From contig NZ_JAUSZM010000003.1 of NCBI RefSeq assembly GCF_030817655.1, forward strand, positions 1,178,001 to 1,242,000: a stretch of DNA of 64,000 nt. The letters run 5' to 3'. Positions 41,726-50,100 of this stretch are shown in pieces (the stretch's first letter is position 1; every line of letters starts with the position of its first letter). Origin of the DNA: Streptomyces sp. V4I2 (GTDB lineage: Bacteria; Actinomycetota; Actinomycetes; Streptomycetales; Streptomycetaceae). The notes beneath the pieces were generated by a model that saw only the letters and a list, made by a program, of their open reading frames with translations, made no database searches and had not been told where the DNA came from. A program made the translations under genes and the position numbers.

Positions 41726-43360
41726 TCAGGTCCTCTTCAAGGCCTGCGGCCAGAAGATCGCCGGGTAGAAGGAGTTGTTCTCGATTCCGCTCACGTAGCT
41801 GTGCGCGATCGTGGAGTTCGGCGTGATACACAGCGGGATCCAGACGGCGTCGTCGAGGATGATCTTGCTGCAGGTCGCGTACACCGCTTCCGTCGCCGCG
41901 GCCGTCGGCTGCTTGATCGCCCGGTCCATCAGCTTGTCGAGCGTCGGATTCGAGTACTGGAAGAAGTTCAGCGGCTTGGCACCGGTGCGCAACAGGATCC
42001 GCAGTGTGGTGTCGAGGTGCAGCGCGTCCCCGCCGAGGAAGGTGACCAGGATGTCCGGGCGCTTGTCGGGCGGCTGGTTGGGCAGGTCGAACATCTGTGA
42101 CGCCGGCATCTCGCGGACGGTGACGTCGAGGCCCAGCGCAGCCAGCTGGGTCTGGACCAGCTCGGCCATCTGCTGCCGCGGCGCGCCGCCGTCGGAGCCC
42201 CAGGCCAGATCGATCTTCTTCCCCTTCAGGCCCGGCACCAGCGCCTTGAGCGCGGCGGTGTCCACCTGGGCCGGGAACGGCGCCAGCGTCGAGGAGAGCG
42301 TCCGCTCCGGAAACAGTCCCTTCTGGACCTTGGTGAGGCCGCCCCACGCCGTGTCGACGATCGATGCGCGGTCCAGGGCGGTGAGCATGGCCCTGCGCAG
42401 CGCCTTGTCGGCGAAGACGCCGGCCGTCGGGTTCAGCCAGATCGCCTCGCCCACGCCGCCGTAGGAATTGACGACCCTGAACTGCGAGTTCTTCTGGTAT
42501 TGCAGCACGTCCCGGATCGCGAAGCCCTTGGTCACCATGTCGAACGCGCCCGCGTCGAGCTGTAGCTTCTGCGTCGCGATACTCGGCGTGATTTTTATCT
42601 GGATGGTCTTGAACGCGGGCTTCTCGCCCCAGTAGTCCGGGAATGCCTCAAGCGTGTAGTGGCTGCCCGGCACGAACTCCTTGAAGATGTACGGCCCGGT
42701 GCCCGCGTCATGCGTCTTCAGCCACCCCTGCGCGAGATCGCCGCCGACGGCGTGCTTCGCCACTGCGGCGGGACTCGTCGCCAGCGGTTGCCATGGGCAG
42801 GCCATGTAGTGCAGGAACGCGTTGTTCGGCGACTTGAGCGTCACGACGAACGTGGTGGGGTCGGGCGCCGCGGTCCTGGCCACTTCCGCGACCATGTAGG
42901 CGGGGCCCTGGGCGATCTTGCCGCGCCGCTCGAAGGTCTTCCGCCACGACTCCGCGTCCGCGGGGGTACCGTCGTGGAACTTCACGTTCGGCTGAAGCTT
43001 GAACGTGTACGTCAGCTGGTCCGGCGAGAGCGTCCATGACTTCGCCAGCCCCGGGAGGAACTCCGAGCTGCCTGGCTTGTAGCGGACAAGTCCCTCGTAG
43101 GCGGATTCCATGACCTGGACGCCTTCGCCCTCGTACATGATGTCCGGGTCGGGAACCTGCATATCGGCCAGGAACGGAATCCGCAGGGTGAGCTTCGAAC
43201 CGCCCGCCCCGCCGCCGCTGCCGTCGGGGCCGCACGCGGCGATCAGCGACGCGAGGCTGACACCGCCGATAGCGAGACCGCCGGCCTTCAAGAATCCGCG
43301 GCGGTCCAATCCAGCCGGAAAGTCCGGCGATCTCCGCTGTTGGTCTGCCGTTTTATCCAC
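41726..43360 (-). CDS. ABC transporter family-5 substrate-binding protein (dipeptide/oligopeptide type), copy 1
   Basis: A 544-residue solute-binding protein. It has a Tat-type signal (LDRRGFLKAGG) followed by a lipobox with Cys in LIAACGPDG, so it is an exported lipoprotein. The body carries the family-5 signature YTFKLQPNVKFHDGTPADAESW. GTG 43360 has GGAG six bases upstream and is preferred to GTG 43363. It is clearly paralogous to the binding protein at 62022-63650, sharing DMQVPDPDIMYEGEGVQVM and LAQGWLKTHDAGTGPY. It lies downstream of an LLM monooxygenase gene and has its own copy of the cluster element. Confidence 0.9.
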   Translation of the reverse strand: MDKTADQQRRSPDFPAGLDRRGFLKAGGLAIGGVSLASLIAACGPDGSGGGAGGSKLTLRIPFLADMQVPDPDIMYEGEGVQVMESAYEGLVRYKPGSSEFLPGLAKSWTLSPDQLTYTFKLQPNVKFHDGTPADAESWRKTFERRGKIAQGPAYMVAEVARTAAPDPTTFVVTLKSPNNAFLHYMACPWQPLATSPAAVAKHAVGGDLAQGWLKTHDAGTGPYIFKEFVPGSHYTLEAFPDYWGEKPAFKTIQIKITPSIATQKLQLDAGAFDMVTKGFAIRDVLQYQKNSQFRVVNSYGGVGEAIWLNPTAGVFADKALRRAMLTALDRASIVDTAWGGLTKVQKGLFPERTLSSTLAPFPAQVDTAALKALVPGLKGKKIDLAWGSDGGAPRQQMAELVQTQLAALGLDVTVREMPASQMFDLPNQPPDKRPDILVTFLGGDALHLDTTLRILLRTGAKPLNFFQYSNPTLDKLMDRAIKQPTAAATEAVYATCSKIILDDAVWIPLCITPNSTIAHSYVSGIENNSFYPAIFWPQALKRT

Positions 43361-43471
43361 CACTGACTCCTGCTCTGCTTCCACCGTCGGCTGAAAGCAC
43401 GGCATGCGCTGGCGTGCCTCCACTTTTCCGAGCAGTAGAACCGCGTCAGGTGACGCAGTCGCGTCGCATCA

Positions 43472-43489
43472 GTACCTCTCCTATTGCGC
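43472..43489 (-). promoter_or_regulatory. 18-bp cluster element, site 2 (binding protein 1)
   Basis: GCGCAAT-AGGAGA-GGTAC read toward the binding-protein gene, 112 bases before GTG 43360. With its neighbours GG and AGGAGAG it resembles site 10, upstream of the second binding protein. Confidence 0.6.
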
Positions 43490-43491
43490 CG

Positions 43492-44805
43492 TCAGAACTC
43501 GAGGAGGTTCTCGCGGAACGTGCTGTGGTTGTAGCCGTCCCTGATGAGTCCGCGCTTGCGCAGGGCCGGTGCCAGACCGTCCGCGATCTCGGCGATGTTG
43601 CGCCGCGTGACGGTCGGCGACAACAGGAAACCGTCGCCGCCGATCTCCTCCATCGCCTCGCCCATCTTCGACGCCACGGTGTCGGGCGAGCCGACGAACG
43701 CGAGGCCGGCGTGGGTGTCGACGGTGGCGACGGCCTCGCGCAGCGTCTTGCCGCGGGCGCCTTCGATGAACGTACGCAGGGTGCTCGTCTCGCCGTTGCC
43801 CCAGACGTCGGGGACCTCCTTGTCGAGATCGAACGTGGAGAAATCGAATTCTCCGCCGGAGGTGTAGCTCAGCCCCCACAGCTTCCGCTCGATCGCCTGG
43901 TCGCTCCAGCGGGCGGCCTGCATGTCCTCCACGCGCGCCTGCGCGACGCGATCGGTGTCACCGAGTACCGGGTCGATGAGGAAGAGGATCTTCAGCGTGC
44001 TCGGGTCGCGACCGTACTCCTTCATGCGGCGGTGCATGTCCTGCCGGAACGCCTTCATCTGCTCGATGCTTGTGCCGTGCGCGAGCATCGACTCGGCGTA
44101 CTTTGCGGCCAGGTCACGGCCCGCTGGCGAGGCCCCGGCCTGCACGATGACCGGACGGCGCTGTGGCCCGGGAATGGTGTTGAGCGGCCCGCGGGTCCTG
44201 AAGTACTTCCCCTCGAAATCGACCGGGTGCACCTTCGTGTGGTCGGCGTAGCGCGGCGTCTCCTGGTCGACGAGGACGGCACCCTCCTCCCACGAGTCCC
44301 ACAACGCCCCGACGGCCTCCATCCACTCCTTGGCCATCTCGTACCGCTCGCTGTGCTTCATCAGCGTGTCGTACCCGTACTGCTGCGCCGCGCGCGACGA
44401 GCTCCCGGTGACCACGTTCAACCCGACCCGCCCCTCGGTGAGGTGGTCGAGGGTGGTCATCGTCCGGGCCGCCATGAACGGGTGGTAGAAGCTCGTCGAC
44501 AAGGTCACCGCGATGCCGAGGTGCTTGGTCCGCTGTGCCAGCAACGGGATCAGCGGGACGGGATCGCTCTTCGGGGCCAGCAGGCCGTACTTGAGCGTCG
44601 TCTCCATCGAGCGGCCGTAGGCGTCCTCGACCATGCTCGTGTCCTCGACCAGCAGGTAGTCGAAGCGAGCCCGCTCCAGCGCCGCTGCCAGGTCGACGAA
44701 CAGGTCGCCCTTCATCCAGTCGTGTCCGGTATTACCCGCCCACGGGTCCATCGCCCAGGTCTGAACGCTGAAGCCGCTGCCCATGAACCAGCCCAAATGA
44801 AACAT
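43492..44805 (-). CDS. LLM-class flavin monooxygenase (NtaA/SnaA/DszA family), LLM-1
   Basis: A 437-residue bacterial-luciferase-like monooxygenase of the NtaA/SnaA/DszA group: MFHLGWFMGSGFSVQTW, FDYLLVEDTSMVEDAYG, LAVTLSTSFYHPFMAAR, TMTTLDHLTEGRVGLNVVTG and VIVQAGASPAGRDLAAKYAE. These enzymes use FMNH2 supplied by a reductase to oxidise C-N or C-S bonds. It is the most divergent of the five LLMs in this region (the other four are in tandem at 54-60 kb). It precedes binding protein 1 by 131 bases and has a cluster element 45 bases upstream of its start. The substrate is unknown. Confidence 0.9.
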   Translation of the reverse strand: MFHLGWFMGSGFSVQTWAMDPWAGNTGHDWMKGDLFVDLAAALERARFDYLLVEDTSMVEDAYGRSMETTLKYGLLAPKSDPVPLIPLLAQRTKHLGIAVTLSTSFYHPFMAARTMTTLDHLTEGRVGLNVVTGSSSRAAQQYGYDTLMKHSERYEMAKEWMEAVGALWDSWEEGAVLVDQETPRYADHTKVHPVDFEGKYFRTRGPLNTIPGPQRRPVIVQAGASPAGRDLAAKYAESMLAHGTSIEQMKAFRQDMHRRMKEYGRDPSTLKILFLIDPVLGDTDRVAQARVEDMQAARWSDQAIERKLWGLSYTSGGEFDFSTFDLDKEVPDVWGNGETSTLRTFIEGARGKTLREAVATVDTHAGLAFVGSPDTVASKMGEAMEEIGGDGFLLSPTVTRRNIAEIADGLAPALRKRGLIRDGYNHSTFRENLLEF

Positions 44806-44850
44806 GACCCCAACCTGACTTTCCGATGTTTCCGCGCACCGAGTCACGCA

Positions 44851-44868
44851 GTTGCGCCCGCATTGCGC
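44851..44868 (-). promoter_or_regulatory. 18-bp cluster element, site 3 (LLM-1)
   Basis: GCGCAAT-GCGGGC-GCAAC read toward LLM-1, ending 45 bases before ATG 44805. The two GCAAY half-sites are exactly 11 bp apart. Confidence 0.65.
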
Positions 44869-45076
44869 TGCCGGCGTGTCCCGTCACCAGGCAAGTGGCC
44901 CGTACCGGAGATCGCTCCGAAGACGACTTGTGGAGACCTCGACCTCGTGGGCGAGGCCTGACCGTTGACGGAGGAGTGGCATCCCTCGGCGGGGCGACTG
45001 CCCTCACCGCTCCGGCCACCGGTCCGGTGCCCGCGGGGTGCCGGCCGGTGGGCGTGCCTCCGGACCGGAGCGCGGG

Positions 45077-45328
45077 TCAGGTGGAAAGCGATCGGAGTGC
45101 GGACAGGTCGGCGGTGGTGGGATACCGCCAGACGAGGTAGCCGAGGGGGACCCCTGTTCGGTCGGCCAGCCACTCGTGGTCGAGCTCGCTGGGGCCGGCC
45201 TGCCGGGCGGCATCGATCAGCAGCCGGATGCGGCGAGTGGCCCGCTCGGACGCGATGACGCGATGGTCGCGCGGCCTCTTGCGGCTAGCGCCGTGCCAGC
45301 GCCCGTACCTGGTGCCTTGAGCCTTCAT
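45077..45328 (-). CDS. small basic protein of unknown function in the LLM cluster
   Basis: An 83-residue protein not recognised as a known family. The N-terminal third is very basic (RYGRWHGASRKRPRDHR). The rest looks helical, with ATRRIRLLIDAARQAG and EWLADRTGVPLGYLVWRYPT resembling a helix-turn-helix-like fold. ATG 45328 follows a copy of the 18-bp cluster element by 45 bases, the same spacing as for LLM-1, which argues that it is a real, co-regulated gene. It is divergent from the riboflavin kinase gene. A DNA-binding or adaptor role is only a guess. Confidence 0.5.
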   Translation of the reverse strand: MKAQGTRYGRWHGASRKRPRDHRVIASERATRRIRLLIDAARQAGPSELDHEWLADRTGVPLGYLVWRYPTTADLSALRSLST

Positions 45329-45373
45329 GCCGCGGAGTCAAGCGCGCCGCTGTTGCCCGAGGGTCACCCTCCG

Positions 45374-45391
45374 GTTGCGGGTCCTTTGCGC
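45374..45391 (-). promoter_or_regulatory. 18-bp cluster element, site 4 (small protein)
   Basis: GCGCAAA-GGACCC-GCAAC read toward the 83-residue protein gene, ending 45 bases before ATG 45328. The perfect palindrome GAGGGTCACCCTC lies just downstream at 45359-45371. Confidence 0.55.
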
Positions 45392-45498
45392 TGGCCGTTG
45401 CGCTTCGGAGAGATCAGAGGGAGGGGAAGGCGCGCCGCGACCCTTTGCCGACGTCCGGAGGCGCGCCGGTGGGGATGCGCATCGCGGCACCGCAATCG

Positions 45499-45516
45499 GC
45501 GCAATCCAGACGTCAC
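45499..45516 (+). promoter_or_regulatory. 18-bp cluster element, site 5 (riboflavin kinase)
   Basis: GCGCAAT-CCAGAC-GTCAC read toward the riboflavin kinase gene, 82 bases before ATG 45599. Another GCAAT occurs nine bases upstream (CCGCAATCGGCGCAAT). Confidence 0.6.
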
Positions 45517-45598
45517 CGTCGGCACGTTCGCCCGCAATGGGGATCCGTCGCACTGGTACTTGCCCCGACTGTCCCCCCGTGCCGAAGGAGCAGCCACG

Positions 45599-46105
45599 AT
45601 GGACTCGACCTTGGACAGCATTTTCCTGCGCGTGCCGTTCGGCGCGCGCATGAGACCTCGCCAGGACTCGGACAGGTCAGTGCCCAAGCAGGTGGGGGTC
45701 ATCGAGGGACGGGTCGAGCATGGCGACCGGCGGGGCCGCGAACTCGGCTTCCCCACCGCCAACCTCGTACTGGGCGACGAGAGCGTGAGCGACGGAGTGT
45801 GGGCCGGTCTGGTGCGACTGCCCGACGGCGCCACACACGGCGCAGCCGTGTCGGTCGGCCGGAGGGCCACCTTCTACGGCCGTGACGGGATCCGCCTCCT
45901 CGAAGCACACCTGTTGGACTTCTCCGGTGATCTCTACGGCCAGTGGCTGCTCGTCCGGCTCGATCACCGGATCCGACCGCAGCGCCGCTTCACCGACGTC
46001 AAGGCGCTGGTGCAGCAGATGCACCAGGACATCGCCGCCGCCCGCCTCTGGCTGCACGCGAACGCGCGCCCGCAGGTGTCCGACGGCATCGCCGACCAGC
46101 CCTGA
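45599..46105 (+). CDS. free-standing riboflavin kinase (RibF C-terminal domain type)
   Basis: A 168-residue protein that covers only the riboflavin kinase half of the bifunctional RibF, with no FAD synthetase domain. Diagnostic motifs are GDRRGRELGFPTANLVLGDE (the GxPTAN nucleotide/Mg site), AAVSVGRRATFYG and LLEAHLLDFSGDLYGQWLLV with the catalytic Glu. It should convert riboflavin to FMN. AAGGAG lies eight bases before ATG 45599. A dedicated FMN source fits a cluster of five flavin-dependent monooxygenases, and a copy of the cluster element upstream supports co-regulation. Confidence 0.85.
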   Translation: MDSTLDSIFLRVPFGARMRPRQDSDRSVPKQVGVIEGRVEHGDRRGRELGFPTANLVLGDESVSDGVWAGLVRLPDGATHGAAVSVGRRATFYGRDGIRLLEAHLLDFSGDLYGQWLLVRLDHRIRPQRRFTDVKALVQQMHQDIAAARLWLHANARPQVSDGIADQP

Positions 46106-46135
46106 GTGGCGCTCTGCTGCCCGAGAGTCACCAGA

Positions 46136-46153
46136 GCGCAATACGTACGTCGC
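46136..46153 (+). promoter_or_regulatory. 18-bp cluster element, site 6 (GntR regulator)
   Basis: GCGCAAT-ACGTAC-GTCGC read toward the GntR gene, 77 bases before GTG 46231. It is the weakest second half-site of the ten. TGCCCGAGAGTCACC just before it is repeated (14 of 15) at 45354-45368. Confidence 0.5.
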
Positions 46154-46230
46154 ATTCGAGGACGATTCAGGCAACACTCCGCTGCTTCCATGCTCAAACT
46201 GGTGAACGCCTCTTCGAAGGGGGTTTCCTC

Positions 46231-47055
46231 GTGGCAGATGACCTGTTGCCCCGTCAGGCCGCACAACCGAGGCTGCCGGCGGTGTCGAACCACCCTGCCG
46301 GGCCGGTGCGCCCCGAGACGGTGTACCAACGGCATCGACAGACTCCGGACCGGCTGAACAACTCCATGCGCAGGGCCTACGACCTCCTGCGTTCCTCCCT
46401 GCAAAGCAGTCCCGAAAGCCTGTACCTGGTCGAGAGTGAGCTGACCGAGTCCTTGTCGGCGAGCCGCAACACCGTGCGTGCGGTCCTGCAACTCCTGGCC
46501 AAGGACGGTCTGGTTACGCGCAGCCCGAAGCGCGGGACGCGCTCTGCCCACGTGACCACCTTGCGGATCAACCAGATCGCCCCCGTCGAGGCGTTCGGCG
46601 GCGAGAGGGCCGTCCACACCCAGCTCCGTGCCCTGGATTACCAGATCCTGGGCTGTCCGGGCCTGGTGCGCGAGAGACTGCAGCTCGTGGGCGACTGGAC
46701 CGTGCTCATGATGGAGTCGCTCGTCCTCCGGCACGAACTGGTGCTGGGCATCCTGGTGAGCTACGTCGCGCTGAGCCCCGAGCAGTCTCGGGACATCGTC
46801 GTCGACGAACCGGACGCGATCTTGTTCCTGGAGAAGCACTTCGACGTCAGGATCCGCGGAACCAAGTCGACGACGATCGGTGCGACGGCGGCCGACGAGC
46901 AGTCCGCGCGGTTGGTGGGTGTGGAGGTCGGAGCGCCCATGCTCTTCCTGGAAGACGTCCTGGAGGACGAGCAGGGCCAGCCCAGGGCGCTGTCGCAGTT
47001 CCGGCTGCGGAGCGACCTGATCGCCTTCCAGACCCACGCCGTCCGATCGGCCTGA
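46231..47055 (+). CDS. GntR/UTRA-family transcriptional regulator
   Basis: A regulator of about 274 residues. The winged helix lies at about 48-110 (RRAYDLLRSSLQSSPESLYL, ELTESLSASRNTVRAVLQLL, AKDGLVTRSPKRGTR). A UTRA-type effector domain follows, with VRERLQLVGDWTVLMMESLV, LSPEQSRDIVVDEPDAILFL and GVEVGAPMLFLEDVLEDEQG. UTRA proteins sense small metabolites. It is the only recognisable DNA-binding regulator inside the LLM cluster and carries the cluster element upstream of its own start, so it is the leading candidate to bind that element. GTG 46231 has GAAGGGGG upstream. Confidence 0.82.
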   Translation: MADDLLPRQAAQPRLPAVSNHPAGPVRPETVYQRHRQTPDRLNNSMRRAYDLLRSSLQSSPESLYLVESELTESLSASRNTVRAVLQLLAKDGLVTRSPKRGTRSAHVTTLRINQIAPVEAFGGERAVHTQLRALDYQILGCPGLVRERLQLVGDWTVLMMESLVLRHELVLGILVSYVALSPEQSRDIVVDEPDAILFLEKHFDVRIRGTKSTTIGATAADEQSARLVGVEVGAPMLFLEDVLEDEQGQPRALSQFRLRSDLIAFQTHAVRSA

Positions 47056-47081
47056 CCCACGCCGATCAGCCTGCCGAGGAC

Positions 47082-47141
47082 GCCCACGACCCCACCCGCC
47101 CTGCCGCCGACCGTAGCGGCAGGGCGGGTGGGGTCGTGGGC
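47082..47141. terminator. 26-bp perfect hairpin between convergent genes
   Basis: Bases 47082-47107 pair perfectly with 47116-47141 around the 8-nt loop CGACCGTA. It lies between the GntR gene (plus) and the ABC exporter gene (minus) and should terminate transcription from both sides. Confidence 0.9.
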
Positions 47142-47146
47142 TGTCG

Positions 47147-50100
47147 TCACTCGCTGTGGGCGGCACTCGTCACCATCGCCGCCCACAGCGCCGCGTACTG
47201 GCCCCCGAGCTTGAGGAGTTCGTCGTGGGAGCCGTCCTCGACGATCAGCCCGTTGTCCACGACCAGGATGCGCTGGGAGGCTCGTGCCGTCTGGAGCCGA
47301 TGCGCGATCAGCAGCGTCGTACGCCCCCTCGCGACCAGTCCCATCGCTCGCTGCACGCGTGCCTCCGTGGCGAGGTCCAGGTTGGCCGTCGCCTCGTCGA
47401 GCAGCAGGATCGCGGGGTCGACGAGGAGTGCCCGGGCCAGGCTCAGCAGCTGGCGCTGGCCGGCCGACAGCGACCGGCCCTGCTCGCTCACCGGGGTGTG
47501 GTAGCCGAGCGGCAGTTCGGCGATGAAGGCGTGCGCCCCCACCGCGCGGGCGGCCTGTTCCACGAGGAGGTCCGGCGCCTCGGGGTTCCCGTAGGCGATG
47601 TTGGAACGGATCGTCCCCGAGAACAGGAAGGGTTCCTGGGGGACGAACCCGAGCTGGTGGCGGTACGCCGCCAGGTCGAGCTGCTTGATCGGGATGCCGT
47701 CGACGCTCACCGTGCCCGCGGACGTGTCGTAGAACCGGGCCACCAGCTTGACCAGAGTCGACTTGCCCGCACCCGTGGTGCCGACCAGGGCGACGACCTG
47801 CCCGGGCGGGATCTCGAGGCTCACATCGTCCATCGCGACCAGGCCGGTGCTCTCGTAGGCGAACGTCGCGTGGTCCAGGGAGATCCGGCCGGACAGACGC
47901 TTCGGGGCGACGGCGTCCTCGGCGAGCGGGGTACCCGTCGGCGTCTGCAGGAGCTCTCGCAGCTGGACGACCGCGACCTTCGCCTGCAGCCATTGGTCGA
48001 AGACGAAGGACAGTTGCTGGATCGGCGTGAAGAACTGGTCGAGGTAGAGCAGGAAGGCGATCAGCAGCCCGTAGGACAGGTCACCCGCCATGACCCGCGG
48101 AGCGGCGACCACGAGCGCGATGGCCTTGGCGACGGTGCTCAGCAACTGGAGCAGCGGAAAGAACCGGGCCATCAGCTCGGCCGAGCGAATCCGGGCCTCG
48201 CAGTAGGAGTCGGCCAGCACCTCGAACCGCTGTTCGTTCGCCTGCTGCTGGGAGTAGGCCTGACTGACCGCGACGCCGGCGAGGCTCTCCTGCATGTCGG
48301 CGTAGAGCACCGACACCCGGTCGCGTGCGATCAGGTACGTCCTCCCCGACGCGGAGCGGAACCACAGCGTGGAGACCAGCAGGACCGGCAGCACCGCCGA
48401 GACGGCGAGGGCGAGTTGGGCGTCGAAGACGACGAGTCCGACCGCGATGCCGGCACACGCCAGCAGACTCACCATCGCGGTCAGCAGTCCCTGCTGCAAC
48501 AGCTGGGCGAAGGCCTCGACGTCGGAGGTCATCCGGGTCATGATCTTGCCGGCCATGTGCTGCTCGTAGTAGTTGAGCGAGAGTCGTTGCAGGTGCGCGA
48601 ACGTGCGCACCCGCAGCCCGAACAGCATGCGTTCGGCGATGAGCTGGGCGAAGTAGATCATCACCCTGCTGTTGACCCAGATGACGCCCTGGATGGCCAG
48701 GAGGGCCACACAGATCCAGGCCAGCGTCCGATGGGAGTGCTGGAGGACGCCGTGGTCGATGCCGAGCCTGATCAGCACCGGCGTCGAGATCCACGAGACG
48801 GCGTCGACGACCACCATGACCGAGGCCAGCAACAGCGGCTTGGTGAAGGACCGGAAGACGCTCCCCATGGTGAACCGGTCGTGCGGCGCGACTGCCTCCG
48901 CGAGGTCGATGTCGGGCTCGCCGCGCAGCTCGGGAAGGCGTTCCACGGCCTTGAGCAGCGTGGGCGACACGGTGGCCAGGCCGGCGAGGGTCGAGGTGTC
49001 GCCACTCATACCGGGGCCGTGCGAGCCGGACGCCGCCCGCGTGGCGGCCTCGCTGGTGTGACTGCTGATCTTCGGCGCGCCCAGCCGTGACACGCCCTCG
49101 GGCCAGGTGGTGGGGTCCAGCTCGGTGACCGGTTCCTCAGGGCCCGCCTCGAAGTCCGCGTCGGGTCCGGTCAGCAGCTCACGGAAGAGCGGGGAACTCG
49201 CGAGCAGCTCTTCGGTGGTTCCGACGTCGACGATCCGGCCGCGGTCGAGCACGATGATCCGGTCCGCCAGACGCAGGGTCGAGTGCCGGTGGGCGATCAG
49301 CACGGTCGTCCGGCGGGCGAGGACCTCCCCCAGCGAGCGGTGGATGGCGTGTTCCGTCCGTGCGTCGATGGCGGACGTGGCGTCGTCGAGAATCAGCACC
49401 TGGGGGTTGGTCAGCGCCGCCCGGGCGAGTGCGAGTCGCTGCCGCTGCCCACCGGACAGGGTGAAGCCGCGTTCGCCCACGGCGGTGTCGTAGCCGTCGG
49501 GGAGTCCCGAGACGAAGCCGTGCGCGCCTGCCGCGACCGCCGCGTGCTCCACCTCGTCGATGGTGGCCGTCGGTCTGCCGAACGCGATGTTGTCGCGGAT
49601 CGTCGTCGAGAAGAGAAAGCCCTCCTCGAACACGATCCCGACCGCGGCGCGCAGCGAGGTCAGGGTGTACTCGCGGATGTCGCGGCCGTCGATGCGCACC
49701 ACGCCCGACGTGGGGTCGTGGAACCGGGCGATGAGGTGGGCCAGAGTGGACTTCCCCGAACCCGAGGCGCCCACGATGGCGATCCGCTCTCCCGGGTTCA
49801 CCCGCAGCGAGATGTCGTGCAACACGCGTTCGCCGCCGGGGTAATGGAAGTCGACATGCTGGAGCTCGACCAGGCCTGCGGGGTCCTCCAGCGGGACGGC
49901 GTGGGGACGCTCCCGCACGCGGGCCTGCGTCGACAGCAGTTCGACGACCCGCTGAGCGCCGGCGCGCGCCTGCTGGCTGGTGGCCATCAGACCGGACAGG
50001 AAGCGCACCGGGGCGACCAGCTGGAGGACGTAGCTGGAGAAGGCGAGGAACACGCCGAGTGAGACCTGGCCCTCCATGACGAGCCAGCCCCCGAAGCCGA

